Shown here: in pieces, positions 49,191-61,052 of the stretch
How positions within the stretch are numbered: position 1 is the stretch's first letter
Layout of the letters: each line of letters starts with the position of its first letter
Assembly (NCBI GenBank): GCA_951799445.1
Contig: OX637292.1
Location: 12,589,296 to 12,653,295, forward strand
Reading direction: 5' to 3'
DNA from: Pseudisothecium myosuroides
Taxonomy: Eukaryota > Streptophyta > Bryopsida > Hypnales > Lembophyllaceae
Length of the DNA stretch: 64,000 bases
The notes under the pieces: model-generated
Told to the model about the DNA's origin: nothing
Databases searched by the model: none
The model's input: only the letters and a program-made list of their open reading frames with translations
Made by a program: the position numbers and the translations under genes

Positions 49191-49836
49191 CCCCTAGATG
49201 CCCAAGGCACCAAATTTTAGTGTCAACAATACTTTGAAGTTAAATAAAACCTAACTAAGTTCCTATTTTTAGTAATTTATATTTTTTAAATTTCATTTAA
49301 AAATCTAGTTTTAATGTTAAAAATCCGATTTTGAAAATGATTGATTATAATTTTTCTACTCAAGATTTTGTGCAACGTTGTCCATTGCAATCTTAACTTT
49401 TTGTAGTGTTGAGGGCTTTTGGAAATGAGCCTCAAATACACTAGACCTTGGAGAAAAAATTGCCTTAAATAATTCATTTAAAAAAATTGTAGAGTAGATT
49501 TTGAGAAGCCGTAAATTGATTGGAATTATGCAAGTTAGGTCCTTTAACCTCATATTTTTTTGGTGACCAACTTTTTAGATTTGGCATGTAAAAAGAGGAA
49601 TGAAAGACTTCAAGTCATTTTTGCAGTTTTAACACACTTATGTTCAAACATTATAATCTTTCAATTCATAGGTGATATTGTTGTGTTTTCTTTTCCTATG
49701 TGATCTCTAACATCTCTAGTTTGAATATGTAGGGTTACAATTTAAAAAAATTGATATAACTTATCAAAATGTTGACTTTTTGTTCAATTTAGAGCAAATT
49801 CCTAGAAGTTCAAAAAAGGCCTTGGGCATTTAGGGG
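49191..49836 (+). mobile_element. TTAA-type element with 18-bp TIRs (646 bp)
   Basis: TTAA (49187-49190) precedes CCCCTAGATGCCCAAGGC. GCCTTGGGCATTTAGGGG is followed by TTCA, a one-base change from TTAA. It is the better-kept relative of 23594-24314. No coding sequence. Confidence 0.75.
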
Positions 49837-51839
49837 TTCAGGAACGGCCGCAAGACAATGAGATGATTTGGGCTAAATGTGATAGGATTTCGCTTAAATC
49901 CCCGATCTTAGCTTACAAGGCTGGTACTAGTATTATTTGGAGCAAGAAGGGTCCCCCTCTTGCTCTTTCAATTAGATTGTTTCTCTTGTTGGTTCACTTC
50001 ATATTTTGCTCATATCTCTTCATTTTTCAACCTTTTTGGCTTGGCTTTGGGTTCTCGTTTTAATGTAATGATTCTTTCTATTTGTTCAAAAATAAAATTA
50101 ATTAATTAAATAAATTAAATCTATTATTGTCATTGATGGAGTGGATACTCTTAAAAGGATGGTTTATAGATTTGTTTAATTTTACAACATTTTTTTATGT
50201 GACATCTATTTTTTCTGAAGAAATTAAATAACTTTATAATTTTTTGGTTGTTTTAAGCAAAATAATATACCAAAAGATTTAAAAATGAAGTGATGTTTAT
50301 TTATTTATATTTCTTTAGTAAATTCAATTCTAAAAACTCTTAGGTAGCTTGTTGAATCATATCCTCTTAAAATTAGGAATAATTTTTTCTTACCAGTTGT
50401 AAGACCGCCATGCTAGAATTTCTAAAAGAAAGTGTAATTCAATTCATTATGGAGGTGAAGATTCATTTTCAAAATTTTTACTAAATTTTTTGTACATCCT
50501 ACATTGTAAGAGGAACAAAATTTCATTTAAGAAAATAAGGTGAGACTACCAAAAACCAAATTTTAAAAATAATTTTTCATTTTCATTTTTGAATGCCTTT
50601 TTTAAAGAGAGGTTGTTCTAACCAACAAGAAACACAAAATTTAACTATTTTTCTTTGAAATGTCAATTTTGATGGTAGAAACATTTTTGTAGGCAATGTA
50701 CTTTCAATGGATTCATTTTTTCCAATAACTATCAAAAATCAAGGTCAATAAACAACTTTAGAGTTTTTTGCGGAAAATAGATGCATTGATTGTCTACAGA
50801 ATGAAACTTGTCATAATTTCTTTTCTAAAGTATTGGCACATATAAATGACATAAATCTGACATAACTTTCATTTCATTAATCAAAATGGAATATTGATTT
50901 TTTTTTGGATAGATTATCTTTGTAAGGACAAATCCTTCTTTTAAGAAAGATGCAAAATTTCTAAGTGCTTAGATTGCCAACCTAAGTTTACTTCCAAAAT
51001 TGAAAACCTTGTAACTATTGTAATATTTATGTGGAATTGCATAATACAAGACTAAATCTAAAACATTTGTAATTTTTGTTTGCAAAGTTGAAAGTTGCAA
51101 TAAATCACTTCCCCCCTAAGAAACCAAACAAAGTTGTACATTAAAATGAATGAAAATCATCTGTATTTAAATATTCATGAACAAGAATTGTTTGGTTGTT
51201 TATATTCTACTTAGAATCTTCTACATCCCTAAATGTCACTACTTCCAAAAAAGTGATGTGAAGCTTGATCAAACTTGATTATAATTTTTTAAATATCCAT
51301 TTTTATTTTTATTTTTTAAACACAATTCATTTTGGATTTTGATTGTAACTTTCAAAGCTTCCACTTTGGAGATATGCAAAAATCAGAGAACACTACAGCT
51401 CAAGGACCCAAGATCACAGATCATGGCGGCTAGTTTGAGCATCAATAATCTCTGCATTCATTTTTTTTATTTTAAATTTTAACAAATTGAATGAAATGGA
51501 AAGTATCCGTTTTTAATCATTTAGTGTGGAAATAGCCAAACATGTGGGCATGGAAGCAATTGTTGTTGGAGCACGCCAAATTGTAGTTTGTCATGTCAAT
51601 ATCGATTTGCCATTGCACTAAAAGCTATTTGTTTTTTTTTGTTTTTTTTGGAAGGCACTAAAAGCTATTTTTGAGAATTCCCAATGAACATTGGTGACCA
51701 CGATGCAGTGTTATTAGTTAGGCGATTCGTTGATTATTTGGGGAATGGAAACTGATGGTGCAATTAGTTACTTATATTACAAATCACTAGTGATTAACCA
51801 AATAAAATGTAATTAATCTCTACATGTATTTGAGTATGT
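49837..51839. other. Very AT-rich intergenic DNA, no gene seen
   Basis: Homopolymer-rich. Scattered phrases (for example CATAACTTTCATTTCATTAATC at 50860) resemble the interior of the TTAA family and may be an old copy. Confidence 0.4.
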
Positions 51840-52666
51840 TTTTACCAAAAATGCTCTAGAATTGTCATTTCTAGTACAAGTACCAAAGATTAGAAAAAAA
51901 AACATTTTTGAACACATATAACCATAGAATCTTGTAGTACACTGGTTTGAAAAGATAAGGGAAAAATTTCAAAAATTTTCACCATGTGAATTGCAAGATA
52001 TTAGCCTTTAAATTGACAAAAAAAATCGAGTATTGCAAAAACCAGGTAGCTGCACTCCACAATGTCACATTTGTAAGATTATACTATCCAAAATGGTGGT
52101 TACTCTTTGGAGTTATTCTTGAAGGCAAAGTGGCTCCATATTTGAAAATTTTCAAATCATTTGGAATTGTACAACATATAGGAAAAAAATAGTAAGTAAA
52201 AAAAAGTAGAGAATGATTCAAAATACTAAATACTAAACCATGTAAAATTTCTTTTTTTTAAATTGGAAAGATTACAATCAGAATTGAATCCTACAAGTTG
52301 CTTTTTCAAGAAAATGTTCTAATTGCCCGAAAAACAAGATTGTCCATAACTTCCTCATAACAAATCCAAATGGAATTAATGAAAGATTTCCAAGTACATA
52401 GAAATATAATGTATGAGGAAATAAAATTCAAAAAATAAAAATAAAATTCTTGAATTTTTTTTCCTCCGGCCCCACTCCCCTGTTTTGAGCTTATTTGGGC
52501 ATAACTTTTGTTCTCGGGCAGTGATTGGAAAAAAATTATTTTCCCACACAAATAATTACTTTTTCTATCTTCAACTTTAAAAAAAAAAATTAGGACAAAA
52601 ATTCAGCCCGTAGGTACTTGCCAGAAATCACATTTGACCCTCCAAAGAACAATGATCCTTCACGGG
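51840..52666 (-). mobile_element. Diverged TTAA-family element
   Basis: It shares with 5246-6163, in the same orientation, the ATAGAATCTTGTAGTACACT, CCGAAAAACAAGATTGTCC, CATAACTTTTGTTCTCGGGC and GAAATCACATTTGACCCTCC regions. The right end is GGG then TTAC. The left end is blurred. Confidence 0.55.
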
Positions 52667-53416
52667 TTACAACCTGATTTGAACTTTTGTTTTGGTAAAC
52701 TTTTGTTTTTTTGTAGGCAATCTACATTCAATGGATTCATTTATTTGATTGTCTTGGAACACTCAAAGAATCCTGAAAATTTCTTAGTTGACCAATACTA
52801 TGTCTATGACTTGGACTAAAATTCATAGCTTCAATGGGATTCATGTGCTACCCAATTTTTCCTTCTGTATACAACAAGGGAGAGTATATAGAAAAAATCA
52901 ACATCCTTAAGGGGTTATTCCCTAATGCAAGTTGGAATTTGATGTATGGAGACCATACAAATACTACGTATGACGCAATGAAAAAACTTTGAACGATAGA
53001 CCACATTTTGGTTCCTAACTTCATTAGGGATTAAGCATTTTAGCCTTTAGGATATGGGAAATTTATTGAGAAATTGAGCTCAATGTGTCTAGAAATAAGA
53101 TGACAAACAAGGCAAAAAAACCAATTTTTTTTCAAGAATGAATATTTTATTCAATATAAATGTGGATTTTTCTTTTGGGCCCATCCTTGTATCATAGGTT
53201 CACCAAAAACGGCTTTCTTTGTAAATGTGTTCCTAATCAAGTGTGAGCAAATCAAATTTTTTTCAATCAACAATACAATCAAGTCTTGTCCAATATAGGG
53301 CACCGTATTGTTTCATTATAGGAAGACTATTTGTCATAGATATCTCTACCTTATGTTGTATTTTGATACTATTATTGGTATCATAAAACCTGGGTGTTGT
53401 GCTTCAAAGTATGGTA
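52667..53416. other. Intergenic DNA
   Basis: A possible 110-bp mini-element at about 52921-53030 has ends TTCCCTAATG and CATTAGGGA next to TTA/TTAA. No gene recognised. Confidence 0.35.
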
Positions 53417-53715
53417 AGGTAGTCTGCTCTTAAAGCAACCTTTTAAAAACAATTGCATTTTGAAGGGGAGAGCTCACTCTTTGAAAGAATTTTCAGTAAA
53501 TTTTTGTAGGAAGAAAAATGGAAATGACATTTAACCCAAGTCGTTTCTTAGGTTTGAAACTTTGTAGAATTAATTATAAATTGTTGAAGTTGAAACGTAT
53601 TGATCACTAAAAGCTACCACCTCCTGAAATGTACACTCTTGGTACATTGAAGAAAGCAAAATGTACCTCCCTATTAGAAGTCGCTTTTTGAGTAAGGCTG
53701 CTTTTATTGTTGCAA
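53417..53715. mobile_element. Degraded TA-MITE, relative of 20266-20573
   Basis: AGGTAGTCTGCTCTTAAAGC and the interior (TTTTTGTAGGAA, TTGTTGAAGTTGAAACGTA, AAATGTACCTCC) match 20266-20573. The right terminal repeat is eroded. Confidence 0.65.
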
Positions 53716-54083
53716 CACCCTAATTTTTACTCAGAAATGTTTGCAAACCAACAAAGTGGTGTGACATGGACCCACTCTTCCTCTGGATTGACCAAATTCC
53801 AACTTGTTAGATGCCAGATTTGAATTTGGACAATGAATTCAATTGCTCGTGTTGGGATTTAGTCTGGCCATGTTAGGTTTGGAGGGACATGCAAGTTTAT
53901 TTGTTGAAATAGGTCATTGGACAAAATTACAATTCAATCACCTCGAAAGTGGGAAAGCTTGGCTGGCTGAATTCTCATTCAATCCGGCTGCTCCTTCTAT
54001 TAACTTAAGTGCTTTAATGTTCTTGGCTCACTTTTGTCAAGAACTACCTAGTTTCCTGTGTTCAATCAAGATGTGAGTTATAA

Positions 54084-54487
54084 GAGCATCTCCACCGGGG
54101 ACGCTATAGTACCCCCACAAAAGGTATGGCAGGGCCGAAAGCCTAACTTTGACCCACCAGTTGCAGCTAGGAGTATTATTCAACGCCGGCCCCAAGAAAA
54201 AACCATCGCGACACGGGAAGTTGCAATGTGTATCACAATTGACCATGTGCCACGCTACTGACAAGATGCAAGCAAGCTTTTAAGTCAATTCGATTAGCAG
54301 CCTATGAAAAAATGACAGCAGAAAGGCGCCTTGGAACTAGGACCTGCTGCTCTTCTGAAGTGGGTTTTGCCGCGCGGATCAGAGCAACTGGTGGGGGTCT
54401 AGAATTTTGATGTGGCTCGGGAGTCAAAGGGAGCCTGCCATAGACTATGTGGCACGCCCCATATACCCAACACCGGTGGAGATGCTC
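54084..54487. mobile_element. Tourist-like MITE (404 bp), GAGCATCTCC ends
   Basis: GAGCATCTCCACCGG and its inverse CCGGTGGAGATGCTC form the termini, with TAA duplications at 54081-54083 and 54488-54490. Both the end sequence and the 3-bp TAA duplication are typical of plant PIF/Harbinger MITEs. The interior has TATAGTACCCCC / GGGGCGTG blocks and no coding capacity. Confidence 0.9.
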
Positions 54488-54930
54488 TAAGTTAATACTT
54501 CAATTTCTATACTGGTACTGATATATCTTTTACTATTTTTCCTACTGCGCCAGCAACTTGCGACCGACTATTGCCTCTTCCAATTTTCTGATAAACCTCC
54601 CACTTACATTTGTAATTACTGATTTTCAATAGAAAATACCACATCATCTCATCCGCCGGATGAGATGAAGTGGTATATTCTGCATCATTCCATTCAATTG
54701 CAGGCAGTGTTTACACAGACTACTGAATGTTATGGCACTCCTACATTACTGGGCCCCAAAATAACCATTTTTGATGATTTTCAATTGTTTAAAAAATTAT
54801 ATGTCTACTGCTTGCAGTGGAGGTGTTAATAATTTACAGAAACTATCTATGTGACAGCATAAATATGGTAGGGGATTCGGTGATCACAATGTGCTTTCGG
54901 ATCAATGTTGGGGAAGTTTTTTTAGTTTTA

Positions 54931-55237
54931 AGGTAGAAGCACTAGTACTCAACCACGCCCAACACCCAACCTATAGGGATGCTGTAAAATAGTATACTCT
55001 AAAAGCGACCATTTAAGGGCTAGTCTGCCTTTTTCACAATTTTTCATGAATAGAAATATTTTGGATCATTTTTCAGAGAAAGAAAAGTGGATGCGGAATG
55101 TAACACAAGTGGTTTCATATTTTTTGAAGCATTTTTGAATTACTTATGAATATATAAAAAAAAGTTGTTGAATGCGGAGCGAAAAAATCGTACCTTATTA
55201 GAAGGCATCCACAGTGTAGTTACTGGTGCTTGACTCC
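54931..55237. mobile_element. TA-MITE abutting the Copia remnant
   Basis: AGGTAGAAGCACTAGTACTC at the left and TTACTGGTGCTTGACTCCT at the right form imperfect TIRs, with TA outside. Copia coding resumes immediately after 55237, while the DNA left of the MITE shows no Copia coding, so the MITE marks the truncation point. Confidence 0.7.
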
Positions 55238-55239
55238 TA

Positions 55240-56179
55240 AAAGCTTTATGGGAAGAAGTAGCCACAACAGTCAACTATCTACAGAATTGTTGCCCGACCA
55301 AAGCCTTAAAGCTATAGACACCAGAAGAAGCATTTACAGGAACAAAACCAAACCTTAGTCATCTTAGGGTAATCGGATGCACAGCGTACTGTCACATACC
55401 CGACGTCAAGAGACAGAAGCTTGACGCCAAATCCACCCCTACACTTCTCTTAGGATATGACAAAAATTCGAAAGCTTACCGCTGTTATCACCCGTCTACA
55501 AGACAAATCATCATTAGTAGGGATGTACGCTTCGATGAGCACAGTTTCAGTATTCCATTTCCTGAGACCACAGAGCCTCTTCTTGATCAAACTTATCTAG
55601 ATACACTTCTCTCTCGTACTCCTACATCTGTCACAGCTTCTTCCCCCATTACCCCAGCACCCTCCCTACCACAATCTCCCCAGTCACTTCCTTCTTCACC
55701 ACTCCCCTCCCCTACCCCACCTCCTTTCCCTATCCATACAGCCCCTGTTGCACCTCCTCCGACTCTTCTCGACAACCCTCTCCCTCCACCTGTTTCCCCA
55801 ATTCCCATTCCAGCCCCTAGAAGATTTAAGAGACCAAGACGACAAAACATTAGATTAGATGGATACGAATTGTGTCTATCAACTACGGATTTTGACATAT
55901 GTATGATTACCAAGACTCTAAAAACACCAGACCCACCCAAAGACTTAGACTATGACAATATCACATGTAGTCAAGCAAAAAATGACCCTGGCTGGCATCA
56001 GGCCATGCAGGAGGAAATGAATTCTATTTGGAAAAATGCAACTTGGGACTTAGAGCCACTACCACCGGGGAAATGTGCCATAATATGCAAATGGGTCTTC
56101 CGTCTCAAACCTGGAATTGATGGCCAACCTCCAGTGAAGAAAGGCCGACTTGTGGCCCGGGGCTTTGAACAAAGGCAAG
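55240..56179 (+). pseudogene. Copia pol fragment: integrase C-terminus to RT start
   Basis: Readable in one frame with an in-frame TAG near 55317 (LKL, stop, TPEEAF). GCTAYCHIP, KLDAKSTPTLLLGYD and IIISRDVRFDE are the usual integrase C-terminal signatures. A Pro/Ser-rich linker (55600-55830) follows, and then RT begins: WHQAMQEEMNSIWKNATWDL, CKWVFRLKPG, LVARGFEQRQ. Coding breaks off at the TGTG end of the nested element. Confidence 0.9.
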
Positions 56180-57727
56180 TGTGGGCGCTAGATTACCCAC
56201 CCTTGGTAATAGAGCGAACACTGACCCGGTTCTATGCCTTTATCCACTTTTTTAATATATATGGGGGTATTGTGAGCGCGGTCCACTGTGCCTTCCAAGC
56301 AATAGATCTTTTTTGCTAACGTTTCCTAAGGGTCGTGGATGGCAGCGAATAATTAGTAATGCATGTAGTAACTCACAAGTTAACTGCGATGTTCAGAGTG
56401 ATGGTGAAATCCTGACTCTCTAACTATCTATCCTATGTCGAGGGTAGACTGGGTAGTTGGCGTCATTTCTAACGTCCCTAACTACGTAAAAAGGGGAACC
56501 CCTATGTTCCTTCCATGAACCTCTAAGACTATCGTGGGGTTTTAAGACTCCACCTAGAAGTTCTACTTTTAAAAGCTACCCCTAAGTTCCAACTTCTTAA
56601 TGTAACTCCAGATTTTACTTCTTCAGCGTGGTTCTAGGTACTAACTGCCGATTTCTATTCTATGTTTTGACTTTTGACTCTAGGTTTCTATTCCTAAATT
56701 AACTCTAAGATTTACCCTTGAATTTTAACTCTATGTTTTAACTTTTAACTCTAAGTTTTTACTCCTAAATTAACTCTAAACTCTACCCTTGAGTTTTAAC
56801 TCTAGGTTTTTGACTTTTAACTCTAAATTTTACTTCTAAAATTAATCCCAAATTTATCCTCTAGGGTTGACTCTATGTTTTCACCTTGACTCTAGATTTT
56901 TTCTACTTCCAACAACCGACTCTAACTTTAACTTCTACCTCTAAATCTAACTATAACTTTTCACTTTTCACTTTAGCTTTTTACTCTAACTTTTTACTTC
57001 CCCCCTTGATTCTAAAGTTTAACCTTTAAATTTAATCTTAACTTTTGACTTTTGACTTTTGACTTTCTACTTCCAACTTTAATCCTATCGCTTTAATCCT
57101 AGATGAACTCTAAATGTTACTCCAAGTTTTGACCTCTACTTTTTACTCTATTCCTAACTCAAAAATCTACTTCCTAAGTTAATTTTCAATTCTACTGTTG
57201 ACCTCTACTTTCTACTCTAATTTGTGACTCCCTAATCAACTCTAAACTCTTACAGGAACCTACCCTAAGATTTGACTTGAGAGTTTAAACCTCTAAATTA
57301 AAGTTCTAAATTAATTCTATTTTTTAACTCCCCAGAGTTAACTCTAGATTTTGACCTTAGAAGTTTAACTTTAAAAAGTAAAAGTGTAAATTGATTTTTA
57401 ATTCTAACTGCTAATTAATCCCTAATTTTAGTCCTAAATTCTCCTTCTAATTTAAACCTAATTTCCGTCCATGGTTCTTTTTGGATGAAATTTTATTCAA
57501 AATTCCTCCGTCCTATCCCCTATCGCTTAACTTAGCCTAATGCGGTCAGTTTACGGTCGAATCTTAAGTGTAATATGTTTTTGGAAACCTCTATCCCTAA
57601 TCTATAGACTTTTGAATCTAAACTTCTAATTTGCACTAATCATGGCTCGCTAATCACACTTTTAGGGCTGATTAAGGAAATCAATGCTAATTAGGGAAAA
57701 TACCAAGGATTAATTTCAAAAACTCAC

Positions 57728-57790
57728 CTCTTCACTACCGGTTTCGGAAATCACTTCGTCCACGTCCACGTAGACATCCTCATGCTCCAT
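57728..57790 (-). CDS. Conserved 21-codon first exon inside LTR-like element (copy 2)
   Basis: The ATG is at 57790 and the frame ends at GAG|GTGAGT (57728). One residue differs from copy 1 (Ser for Asn near the end), and two of the three base changes are silent. The TATA-like box is 316 bp upstream, against 315 in copy 1. The product is acidic and unrecognised. Confidence 0.5.
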
Positions 57791-58949
57791 AGCAATCCTT
57801 TGTTTTGTTTGATTTTTCCCAAGCTCACCGCTTAATTTGAGAAAATATTACACCCTTGCAATCTAACTTCCTTCTTTCCCTTCCTCTTTCTTTTTCTTTC
57901 TTCCTCCCTTCTTCTACACTACTACTGTTCCACCTAAGCTTTTATGAGTCTTACACTATGGTCTCCAATTTCAAGGAGGTTTTTAAGATGCCAACTATCC
58001 TCTTACACAATTTTGCTTTTGTGTCATCCTAATCCTCCTCCCAACAGTCACCACGAATTCTCAAGATTTCCTTTTCTAATCCTACCTAAGCCTAAGCCTA
58101 GGTCACTATTTATCGTCTCTCACCTCCTCCACCTATTTCAACTTCTTCTCCCTAATCTCCTTCCATTCTTGCTTGTGTTGTGTTGGTGGTGAGAGAGTTG
58201 GGAGGGCTTGTTTGCAGGTGTGTGCGTGGAGGTGCTACTTCTCTTTCCCCTCTTCCCTTTTTAGACTCTTTTCCCTAGTTCCTACTCCCCTACTCTACCC
58301 CTAGCCCATCTAATCCAACACCTCTTTTTTGTTTAGGAAAGGAAAAATTCAAAAAAAACAAGGAGAATGTGGAGCTCGGGGCCCTGGACCAAGCCTGCCG
58401 AGCCAAGCCAGGCCAAGCCAACCTCTGCTGGCCGGCCTCTTGCTGGCTAGAGGGGTCGGTTCAATAATTAATTTTTTTATTAATTTAATTTTTTAATTAA
58501 TTATAATGTTTTGTTTTGTTTTGTTACGTTCTGTTTTTCTGAACTGGACTTGTGACTGGCTGTGAACTGGACTGTGACTGGCTGTGAACTGGCTGTGAAC
58601 TGGCTGTGAACTTGGACTGTGAACTTGCTGTGAACTGGACTGTGAACTTGGACTGGTTTTTTTCTTGCAAACTTTGGGTAGGCTAGGCACAAAGGAAAAA
58701 AAAATACTAGAGGGAAAACTAAACCTTGGGGACACTTAGACTAAAAAAAATTAGGGGGGAAACTAAACCTTGGGGACACTTAGACTCACTATCTTGGGGG
58801 AAACTAGAACTTGGAGAACCCTAGCCTAACTAAAACTTGGAACCATGGGACTTGCCAAACACAAAGAAAACCTACATATCTTGGAAGCTAAACTCTGAAC
58901 GTTTCCACAAAGGTCTTGGAAACTAGACTTTGGAACTAAACACGGGGGA

Positions 58950-59290
58950 GGTTCAAAGCTTCGCCGTCAAGTTGGGTTTAACACCAACTTTAGGACTTGA
59001 TAGCACTCCGGGGGTTCAAAGCTCCGCCGCCTAAACTTTTAACACACACTTTAGGACTTTGACCTTGTCACAAGTTCAAAGCTTCGCCGTTTCCAAGGGG
59101 GGACCACACAATGGGAGGGACTTTAGAAGAGGGTAAAGACAAAAATTTTAAAAGGAAACGTACATAGGGCCAAAGCTTCGCCGTCCCGAAGGGGGGTCCA
59201 CTTGACAAGAGAGAAGTTAGAAGAAGGTTAGACCAATACTTAAGAGAAACCCACACCACAAAGTCAAAGCTTCGCCGTCCCACAAGGGGA
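58950..59290 (-). repeat. Reiterated CAAAGCTTCGCCGTC motif
   Basis: The motif or a one-base variant occurs five times at intervals of 60-115 bp (near 58957, 59017, 59077, 59173 and 59266). Copy 1 has the complementary series at 1490-1810. Each is followed by a variable spacer often ending in a run of G or C. It lies in the leader or promoter-proximal part of the element. Confidence 0.75.
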
Positions 59291-61052
59291 AGGGTCCACT
59301 TAACAAGGGAAACGTTAGATCAAGGGTAAGAGCGCACTTAGAGACCCCACAAGTTAGGAACACGTGACAATACAACAATCTCACATGCTAAAGGCCCCCC
59401 AAAGCGGCATCGCCAAGGTACGGTGGGGGGTTGCTTTAGGATTAGTGTAAGACACCACAAGGCCTCTAAACCACACAAGCTAGCTCTCAAGGACACAAAC
59501 AAAGATACACACGGAAAGAGAGGGTTTCTCAACTCAAAATAAGAGCACTAAGAGTACACAAAGAGTAAATAAGGCAAGATAGAAGGACCCCCAAGGACCT
59601 TCAAAGCTTGAAAATAAGCAACAATGGAGCTAAAAGTGCTCCAAAAACACTGTAGAGGTTTTTGGCTTCAAACGCCAAAATATCCAAAATAACTTGGACC
59701 CACGAATCCAAAACAAGAATTGGGGGTGTTCTAGAGAGAGAAATGGGGCCCTTATATAGGTTTCTAAGGGCTCACCCCTCCCTCTAGAGTTCTAAGGTAA
59801 CCTTATCAACGGGGATTTTCATCCTCATCCTCAAAGATTTTCATCCTACATCCTAAATTTCTACTTCTACCATCTATGCTGGACCAACATCCTAACTTTT
59901 GGAGATTAGCTCCAATCGCCGAACGGATTGCGCCGTTGGATCCAGATCGCCGTGTTTAGTCCTAAACCCCCTTTATCCCCGTACCGAGGCCAAAAACCCA
60001 TCGTAGGCTAATTTAGTTTAAAAACCAAATCGTGGTAAAACCCTAGATCTTGGGGGTCTCTTATTTTGAGAAATGTGAGTAGCCTAGGGTCTCCGGTAGG
60101 TGCGAGAGAGTCGGGAAGGACTTTTGGTTGACTTCATTTCGCCATCGTATGGTCCCGGAATGCCGGTCAACGTGGCGGGGACCCCGCCATGTGGTTAATT
60201 CCCGAGGAATCTCGCCGGTTCGGGTAATTGCCGCTATCGGAATGTCGTGAAACTTCACGGAGCGCATTATTAACATAAAACAAGCTAGTCTAATTTTTAG
60301 TGAGATTTTATTGTAACCTGGGTAATTTCCATGAAATTCCCGTTGGAGGTTAGGAGGGTTGACCACCCGGAAAAAGGTTCTTCTGCAAGTCGGAAGATGC
60401 CGGGATTTTTCACGTGACCTCTCAGGGAGTTGCATGAAAGACGTGCGGGTGTGTTTCCGTACTTGGCACGATTGGTCAATGGAGATTAAAACTGGCCATC
60501 TCCTCGAATTAGCGATGGTGCGGGAATCTTCTGCAGGTGGAAGAATCTTGGCGAACCGATTTCGCCGTTGGACTCCTGGCATGGGATTCACCCTAGAACA
60601 CCATCCTTGGGCTGTAGATTCCTCCACGGGCCTGGTCTTGCGTGTGTGGCTCCTACATGCTAACAATCGGGATTTTGGGAATTCGTCGATCTAATGGGGA
60701 ACTCTAAATCTAACTCTAGGACCCGACCTAGTGGCCTCGCTGTGGATCCCTCGGACCAACCTAGCCATGAATCGCCACATTCATGGTGGGATTTAGCCCT
60801 TTTGGGGCTGTGTGACTCGAATCCTCCAAACTTACCCTTTCGTTATTTCTATACTATTTTTAGGCAAGATTTGGGGGATTCTAAGTAAAAAACACAAATC
60901 TAGACCAAATACTATAATGGATATGACACAACCCTATTTCGGTTCTACACTCTTTTTATGGATTTTTCTATACTTTTATCAACTTTAAATTGCAAATTTC
61001 CAAAAAAATAATTCTACGAGTCCCAAGTGACAAATTGGGAGCTCACAACAAG

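Larger units (their letters stand above)
56180..61047 (-). mobile_element. Complete long LTR-like element (copy 2), nested in Copia RT
   Basis: On the minus strand it begins TGTGAGCTCCC (61047) and ends GCGCCCACA (56180), with TG...CA termini. The flanks GCAAG (56175-56179) and ACAAG (61048-61052) are a 5-bp target duplication with one mismatch. Taking out the element and one duplication copy brings the Copia frame back into register, which proves the boundaries. Size is 4868 bp, with no gag/pol. Conserved with copy 1: CAAAGCTTCGCCGTC repeats (58950-59290), a TATA-like box (58106-58114) and the 21-codon exon (57728-57790). The stretch 60000-61047 is absent from copy 1. It is read as a solo LTR of a long-LTR retrotransposon or a non-autonomous derivative. 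Confidence 0.8.

Noticed and set aside
55593..55940. 115-residue Gly-rich minus-strand frame
   Set aside because: It is the antisense of the Pro/Ser-rich Copia linker.
60061..60666. 201-residue minus-strand frame
   Set aside because: It lies in the promoter-side part of the LTR-like element, has no motif, and no counterpart in copy 1.
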